The notes under the pieces were generated by a model that worked only from the letters and a program-made list of their open reading frames with translations, was not told the DNA's origin and made no database searches. Below, one piece after another: positions 1-5,197 of a DNA stretch of 7,201 nt. A program made the position numbers and the translations under genes. Each line of letters starts with the position of its first letter. Position 1 is the first letter of the stretch. Origin of the DNA: an uncultured Bacteroidota bacterium (GTDB lineage Bacteria > Bacteroidota > Bacteroidia > Chitinophagales > Chitinophagaceae); the NCBI GenBank assembly GCA_946479055.1, contig CAMLEX010000249.1, positions 1 through 7,201 of the forward strand, given 5' to 3'.

Positions 1-43
1 CAATATCAATGTCAGTAATTAAGAAGGTTAAAAATAATTTTTC

Positions 44-82
44 ACGCAACGACGCAAAGAAGAAAACGCAAAGAACGAAACG
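44..82 (+). repeat. Short A-rich direct repeats (acgcaaag-type) upstream of the GH120 gene
   Basis: Four copies of an 8-base unit occur in a 39-base stretch: acgcaacg at 44-51, acgcaaag at 52-59, acgcaaag at 66-73 and acgaaacg at 75-82. The first two abut, and the others are separated by 6 and 1 bases. A T-run (38-42) lies just before. The array ends 30 bases before the ATG at 113, so it sits in the 5' leader or promoter zone of that gene. From memory, similar ACGCAAAG-type runs are seen between genes in several bacteria, so this may be a dispersed intergenic element rather than an operator. No clear Bacteroidota promoter (TTTG and TAnnTTTG) could be placed around it. Bases 1-43 hold no recognisable gene; all three forward frames reach a stop before 113. 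Confidence 0.55.
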
Positions 83-112
83 TAGTAAACATAAGATTTA
101 AAAACCGATTGA

Positions 113-2059
113 ATGAAAATGAGAACGCTCCTTTTTGCATTGCTTGTATTAAGTAACTGCTGCACGTTTGCACAAACAAAACCGTCAAACAGCAATACCA
201 AACTTTCTAAAGAATACCATGTATCGGTAAATGGCAACGATGCCAACGATGGCTCGGCAGGCAGACCTTTAAAAACCATTATGGCTGCATCCAACAAAGC
301 CATGCCCGGCGATGTCATTACTGTGCATGCCGGTATTTACCGTGAATCAATTGTTCCACCCCGTGGAGGCAATTCAGATAAAGAAAGGATTACTTACCAG
401 GCAGCCAATGGCGAAAAAGTAATTGTAAAAGGATCGGAAATAGTAAAAGGTTGGAAACAGCAGGAACAAGATACCTGGGTACTAAAACTACCCAACAGCT
501 TTTTCGGAAATTTTAATCCATATAAAGAATTAATTCATGGCGATTGGTTTGTGCCAACTCCTAAGGACAGAAAATATCATAGAGGCGCTGTGTACCTGAA
601 TGGCGACTGGCTGATGGAAGCTGCGAAAAAAGAAGAGGTGCTTAAAACAGTCCATCAAAAAAAACCTCTTTGGTGTGCAAATGCTGATGCCGACAGCACC
701 AGCATTTGGGCACAGTTTAAAAGCCTTGACCCCAATAAGGAACTGGTAGAAATCAATGTTCGTCCAACCGTTTTTTATCCCGACAAACCATTCATGAATT
801 TTATCACAGTGCGTGGGTTTACGCTGGAACAAGCAGCTACCAATTGGGCCCCGCCCACTGCCGAACAGCATGGCCTCATTGGTACACATTGGAGTCGTGG
901 TTGGATTATTGAGAATAATGTGATTCAGTATTCAAAATGTGTGGGTGTGGCATTAGGTAAATATGGTGATGAGTATGATAACAAAGAAACAGAGTCGGCA
1001 AAAGGTTACGTAGGCACTATTAATAGAGCATTAGCCTTCGGTTGGAACAAAGGAACAATTGGTGGCCACATTGTTCGCAACAACAGCATCAGCAACTGCG
1101 AACAAACGGGTATAGTGGGCAGTATGGGTTGCGCCTTCAGTATTGTAGAGGGTAACGACATCCATGATATTTATATCCATCGTTTATTCAGCGGTTATGA
1201 ACAGGCAGCTATTAAATTTCATGGCGGGGTGGATGTTCACATCCGTAACAATCATATCTATCGCAGCAATATGGGTATGTGGCTCGACTGGATGGCGCAG
1301 GGCGCCCAGATAAAGAATAACCTGATGCATGATAACGATCTGGATATTTTTTTGGAAGTGAATCATGGGCCCTTGCTGGTAAGTAACAATGTCTTGTTAT
1401 CTAAAACCAACTTGCTAATGAATTCTAGAGGGACTGCTTTTGTGCATAATATTTTTGGCGGGGAGCTCAGCGTTATCAATTACGACAACCGTTTAACGCC
1501 CTATCACAAACCACACTCTACTTTTGTTGCCGACTTACACGACAATCCCGGCGGCGATATTCAGTTTGTCAACAATCTCTTTGTCGATAAAGGCAATGCC
1601 AGTCAATATAGTAAAGCTCTTCTGCCCGTAAGCTTTGACGGGAACGTATATACAAAAGGAGCCGTAAGAGCCCTTAAATATGATAAGCCAATGCGATTTG
1701 GAGAGATGGATAAGGACGCAAAAGAAAAATTGAAAAGCTATAAGGAACAGCAGGCAGTAGAACAGCATGCAATAGTGAAAACTGATTTTGATGCGAATGC
1801 CATTTTATCCACCAGCAATGATGGCGTTTACCTGGAGATCAACCTCGACAAAAAATGGCTGACCGAACAACCCAGAAAACTGGTGACGACTCAAACGTTG
1901 CGCCCCGCCATTGTTCCTGATTTGCCATTTGAAAATACTGATGGTTCACCTTTAAAAATCGATACCGACTATTTGGGTAATAAACGTAATACAGGCAACC
2001 CTTCGCCGGGAGCTTTTGAAATAAAGAATAGCGGGAAACAAAAAATAAAAGTATGGTAA
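113..2059 (+). CDS. Exported GH120 beta-xylosidase-type beta-helix glycoside hydrolase
   Basis: A 648-residue protein predicted to remove xylose units from the non-reducing end of xylo-oligosaccharides. Residues 1-20 form a signal peptide ending TFA, with Q21 as the probable mature N-terminus. Residues 35-78 are the beta-helix entry seen in DUF1565-type proteins (YHVSVNGNDANDG, then GDVITVHAGIYRE). Family landmarks follow: PNSFFGNFNPYKE from P127, GDW at 143-145, WAPPT from W245, IKFH ending at H370, WLDW with D392, and LEVNHGP with E415. In the GH120 enzyme XylC of Thermoanaerobacterium saccharolyticum, recalled from memory, the catalytic acids are D382 and E405; the 23-residue spacing is the same, and length is close (about 640). 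XylC as I recall it has no signal peptide, so export is a difference. The start has no Shine-Dalgarno; the ATG at 119 is a possible alternative. Family assignment is strong; the exact substrate (xylan, xyloglucan or another glycan) is inferred. Confidence 0.9.
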   Translation: MKMRTLLFALLVLSNCCTFAQTKPSNSNTKLSKEYHVSVNGNDANDGSAGRPLKTIMAASNKAMPGDVITVHAGIYRESIVPPRGGNSDKERITYQAANGEKVIVKGSEIVKGWKQQEQDTWVLKLPNSFFGNFNPYKELIHGDWFVPTPKDRKYHRGAVYLNGDWLMEAAKKEEVLKTVHQKKPLWCANADADSTSIWAQFKSLDPNKELVEINVRPTVFYPDKPFMNFITVRGFTLEQAATNWAPPTAEQHGLIGTHWSRGWIIENNVIQYSKCVGVALGKYGDEYDNKETESAKGYVGTINRALAFGWNKGTIGGHIVRNNSISNCEQTGIVGSMGCAFSIVEGNDIHDIYIHRLFSGYEQAAIKFHGGVDVHIRNNHIYRSNMGMWLDWMAQGAQIKNNLMHDNDLDIFLEVNHGPLLVSNNVLLSKTNLLMNSRGTAFVHNIFGGELSVINYDNRLTPYHKPHSTFVADLHDNPGGDIQFVNNLFVDKGNASQYSKALLPVSFDGNVYTKGAVRALKYDKPMRFGEMDKDAKEKLKSYKEQQAVEQHAIVKTDFDANAILSTSNDGVYLEINLDKKWLTEQPRKLVTTQTLRPAIVPDLPFENTDGSPLKIDTDYLGNKRNTGNPSPGAFEIKNSGKQKIKVW

Positions 2060-2082
2060 AACAGCAACGGATTTTACGTTGA

Positions 2083-2264
2083 GGAAAACTATTGAAAACT
2101 GGTTGTCATTTTGCTTGGTCCGGCGGCGAACTCAAATCTGCAACGGTGCAGGCAAAACCGGTACTTGCGAATTTATATATGGGAGCAAAACAAAATCGAT
2201 CCGCCTTGTAGCAGGAGTGAAATATGTATTGGATGAACACTTCAAGCTTATTACCGGCAAATAA
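2083..2264 (+). pseudogene. Frameshifted C-terminal remnant of a GH95-like glycoside hydrolase
   Basis: This lies in the 292-base gap between the GH120 and first GH38-like genes. The frame beginning at 2083 reads FAWSGGELKSATVQA (2110-2154) and then loses sense; the frame one base back then reads KTGTCEFIYGSK and GVKYVLDEHFKL up to the TAA at 2262-2264. Joining them by adding one A to the AAAA run at 2154-2157 gives one continuous stretch with the pattern W-x-G-G-x-L-x-x-A-T, then G-T-C-x-F-x-Y-G-x-K, then G-x-x-Y-x-L. This is how the C-terminal beta-domain of GH95 (alpha-L-fucosidase/galactosidase type) proteins ends, by memory of the family. Only about 60 codons remain, there is no proper start, and a TGA stands at 2080, so the body of the gene is gone. 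The open frame from TTG 2079 to 2264 could be called as a small protein, but I think that is an artefact. The family assignment is moderate. The remaining gap (2265-2351) shows no terminator or convincing promoter. Confidence 0.5.
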
Positions 2265-2351
2265 TTTTTGAAGTTGCTTTGTGCAAGTGTTATCCATTCA
2301 TCGTAAATCTCATATCCTATTCATCAGTATGAAAATATCGCAATCAAAAAA

Positions 2352-5048
2352 ATGAATATGAAAAAAACGAAACTTGCTCTACTTGTCTTCCTGGGCTTGT
2401 GCTTAGTTGATACAACTATTTATGCACAATCTCCATTCAAAAAAAACAAGCAGCCCGAAACTTTTGTTCCCAATAAACAGGTAAGGGAGATTATCGTCGT
2501 ATTCAAAACTCATTTCGATATCGGCTATACACATCGGGTAAAAGATGTTGTTCAGTATTACCGTACCGATATGATTGATCGTGCACTCGCTGCTATGGAT
2601 GCATCGCAGTCGCTGCCTCTGGAGCAATTGTTTAAATGGACCTGCCCGGGTTGGGTAATGTCGAAAGTAATGGAACCCTGGCCGGGACAAACTGAAGAGC
2701 GAAGAAAAAAACTCGATGAAGCTTTCAGCAAAGGACGGTTTATTACACATGCCATGCCTTTTACTGTAGAAACAGATGTATGCGAACCCGAAGTGGTTAC
2801 AAGAGGGCTTGGCTTTGCATCGCAATTGGCAAGGCAATATCAACTTCCACTTCCGTTATCGGCAAAGGTGACTGACATGCCTTCGCACTCGGGCGAGCTG
2901 GCTACGGTATTGGCCAACGCAGGCGTAAAATTCTTACATATCGGTTGTAACTGGCCAAGTGGTGCGGTACAAACACCGGGTATCTTCTGGTGGCAGGGGC
3001 CTGATGGTTCCCGTTTGCTTACTCTTTATTCGAGTATTTACGGTACAGCAACAGGACTCAATTGGCCATCCGAATGGGGAAAAGGCGAACCTTTTGTAGG
3101 AAAAGGATTACTACCACCGGCTGATTGGCCTTACAAAGTATGGCCGGCTATTCTTGTAACAATGGATAATACCGGTCCGCCCAAAGAGCGGGATATAAAA
3201 GCGCTGTTTGAAGAAGCTCAAAAAAAAATGCCGGGTGTTAAAATACGCATGGGTACGATGGATGATTTTGTAAAAGCCTTTCTTGCCGATAAACCCAACC
3301 TTCCTGTTGTAAAAAAAGAAATGCCCGATACCTGGGTACACGGTATTATGTGCGATCCCGGAGGTTCAACACTATCGAGAGCAACAGCCCCATTACTGGC
3401 AGCAGGTGAGTTATTAAACACCCAATTAAAAACATGGGGTTTGCCAGTAAATCCTATCGCCGATTCTGTTGCGAAGGCTTATGAAATGATGGCTTTGTAT
3501 GCCGAACATACCTGGGGAGGTTCAGCTTCGGTAAATCAATACGGCGAAGCATTTAAACAACTACCTCCTTCAAAATATGCCGATTTGGAATCATCATGGG
3601 AAGATAAAACAGATTATATCCGCACCGCCTGGTCTATTGCGAGTAACCTGAAAAAAGATAATCTGCAGTGGCTGGCACAATCGGTAAAAGCGGCGCCCAA
3701 CAGTGTCATTGTGTTTAACCCTTTACCCTGGAAACGAAGCGGAATAATAGAGATGAACGGGCAGCCGGTATTTGTAAAAAATATTCCTGCCGGAGGGTAC
3801 AGCACTGTTGCTGTACCAGATAAGCCCGTTGTGAAATCATCAACCAACAATTTCATCGAGAATCAATTTTATAAAGTAACATTTAATGCCGACAAGGGTA
3901 CGATTGTATCGTTGGTAGATAAACTTACCGGTTATGATTGGGCCGCCAACATATCAGGAAAGCAAACGGCACAATATTGCAATGAACGGTTTACTTACGA
4001 GCAAACCGCAAAGTACACAGCCGATTACCAGCAAAAGCGGGCCTGGCAGGTTTTTGGCGAAAGCGGCGACTGGTTACACCCCGGCTTAGCAAAGCCCGGT
4101 ATGATTTCCGAAAAAGAAGTGCCTTACCGAATGGCTTCTCCTACTGGTGGAAAACTGAACATTCAAACCAACCCGTTACAACAAACAGCAGTGTTAGAAA
4201 TGCCTGCGGATACAGCAAGACATTTGCCCGCAACAAGATTAACCGTAACACTTGCAGAAGGGCATTCGTATCTTGATATGGAGATAACAATTCTTGATAA
4301 AGCAAAAGATAATTGGCCCGAAGCAGATTGGCTGGCACTTCCCTTTAACATCAAAAATCCTGTTTTCAACGTGTACCGGCCATTGGGAACGATGAACCCT
4401 GCAACAGATATTGCAAAAGGCGCTAATAAAGACATGTATTCTGTTGGGCAGGGTGTTACTTTAACCGATGCAACCGGAAGAGGTATTGCGGTAGCGCCAC
4501 TTGATCATCCGCTGATTAGTTTGGATACACCGGGCTGCTGGAAATTTTCGCTAGACTTTGTACCGAAGAAACCCATTGTGTACATCAACTTATACAACAA
4601 TCAATGGAATACCAATTACCGCTATTGGTATCCGGGTACCCGGAGTTCCCGTGTGCGAATCTGGACCTTCGATCGCAATACTGCAAAAGAAAACCTGATG
4701 GCTATTCCTGCATTGGAAGCACGTAATCCGCTGCAAGTAATTGCACCCGAAAACAGCACAGGCAAATTACCTGCTGAACAAAATGGAATTGAACTTTCAC
4801 GTAAAGGCATAGTAGTAACAGCATTTGGCGAAGATGCTGATGGAAACAAAGGCACATTGTTGCGTGTGTGGGAAATGACTGATAGCAGCGGTACCGTTGG
4901 TATTAGCTTGCCGGCACATCAGCAGTTCAGCAAAGCCAAACCAGTGACCCTCCGTGGTGAGATAAGCGGCAAGCCCATCAAAATCATCAATGGAAAATTT
5001 AATTGTTCCATCAAAGCGTTTGGACCCGCCAGTTTTATCCTGGAATAA
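2352..5048 (+). CDS. Exported GH38-like alpha-mannosidase-type glycoside hydrolase (first paralogue)
   Basis: An 898-residue protein within the usual GH38 size range. Residues 1-25 are a signal peptide (ending IYA, Q26 next). The N-terminal catalytic region (about 45-310) contains KTHFDIGYT with H54 and D56, TDMPSHS with D175, and MDNTGPP with D272; a helical region (about 345-440) contains AEHTWGG with H386. By analogy with GH38, H54, D56, D175 and H386 would bind the metal ion, D175 would be the nucleophile and D272 the candidate general acid. A C-terminal beta-sandwich half follows (FNPLPW from F455, NQFYKVTFNADKG from N504, LYNNQWNTNY, then LLRVWE near the end). The motifs differ from the classical ones (D-x-F-G-H/Y-S; H-H/N-D), so it may belong to a GH38-related family of unknown role such as DUF5054. 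The start is preceded by an A-rich stretch; the ATG at 2358 is an equal alternative. The next gene, same strand, is a paralogue 68 or 149 bases downstream, suggesting one transcript. Retaining alpha-mannosidase activity is an inference. Confidence 0.87.
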   Translation: MNMKKTKLALLVFLGLCLVDTTIYAQSPFKKNKQPETFVPNKQVREIIVVFKTHFDIGYTHRVKDVVQYYRTDMIDRALAAMDASQSLPLEQLFKWTCPGWVMSKVMEPWPGQTEERRKKLDEAFSKGRFITHAMPFTVETDVCEPEVVTRGLGFASQLARQYQLPLPLSAKVTDMPSHSGELATVLANAGVKFLHIGCNWPSGAVQTPGIFWWQGPDGSRLLTLYSSIYGTATGLNWPSEWGKGEPFVGKGLLPPADWPYKVWPAILVTMDNTGPPKERDIKALFEEAQKKMPGVKIRMGTMDDFVKAFLADKPNLPVVKKEMPDTWVHGIMCDPGGSTLSRATAPLLAAGELLNTQLKTWGLPVNPIADSVAKAYEMMALYAEHTWGGSASVNQYGEAFKQLPPSKYADLESSWEDKTDYIRTAWSIASNLKKDNLQWLAQSVKAAPNSVIVFNPLPWKRSGIIEMNGQPVFVKNIPAGGYSTVAVPDKPVVKSSTNNFIENQFYKVTFNADKGTIVSLVDKLTGYDWAANISGKQTAQYCNERFTYEQTAKYTADYQQKRAWQVFGESGDWLHPGLAKPGMISEKEVPYRMASPTGGKLNIQTNPLQQTAVLEMPADTARHLPATRLTVTLAEGHSYLDMEITILDKAKDNWPEADWLALPFNIKNPVFNVYRPLGTMNPATDIAKGANKDMYSVGQGVTLTDATGRGIAVAPLDHPLISLDTPGCWKFSLDFVPKKPIVYINLYNNQWNTNYRYWYPGTRSSRVRIWTFDRNTAKENLMAIPALEARNPLQVIAPENSTGKLPAEQNGIELSRKGIVVTAFGEDADGNKGTLLRVWEMTDSSGTVGISLPAHQQFSKAKPVTLRGEISGKPIKIINGKFNCSIKAFGPASFILE

Positions 5049-5197
5049 CCTATGCTTAGAAAAAAGAAAAAGTATAATTCGATTCCTGATTATAAACATT
5101 CATTTAAAGAATACGTATGACTACAAAAAGGATCAACTCAGCAATAAGCTATTCAGAAAAACAGGTGGAGCATTTTAGTTATCGTGTGGTGTTTACG

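Noticed and set aside
3..101. Open frame in the leader that could be the end of an upstream gene
   Set aside because: It is mostly Lys/Arg/Asn codons arising from the A-rich repeats and resembles no protein; an upstream gene could end within the first 22 bases in another frame but nothing can be shown.
146..163. Cysteines in the GH120 signal region as a lipoprotein site
   Set aside because: The residue before the first cysteine is asparagine and the second is preceded by cysteine, which does not fit a lipobox; a cut before Q21 fits better. The LGLC in the first GH38-like signal fails for the same kind of reason (leucine before cysteine).
530..889. Long reverse-strand open frames inside the genes (for example 530-889 and 2403-2843)
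   Set aside because: They lie wholly opposite strongly supported coding sequence, are rich in Cys/His/Phe in no recognisable pattern and have no domain features.
2079..2264. A 61-codon frame starting with TTG that could be called as a small protein
   Set aside because: Its second half matches a glycoside hydrolase tail but its first half makes sense only in the neighbouring frame, so it is better explained as a frameshifted remnant than as a gene.
2239..2274. Inverted repeat acttcaa / ttgaagt as a possible terminator after the remnant
   Set aside because: The stem is only 7 AT-rich pairs with a 22-base loop and no T-run follows, so it is unlikely to terminate transcription.
2278..2311. TTTG at 2278 and TAAATCTC at 2304 as a Bacteroidota promoter for the first GH38-like gene
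   Set aside because: The downstream element matches TAnnTTTG at only four of six fixed positions and the spacing is about three bases too long.
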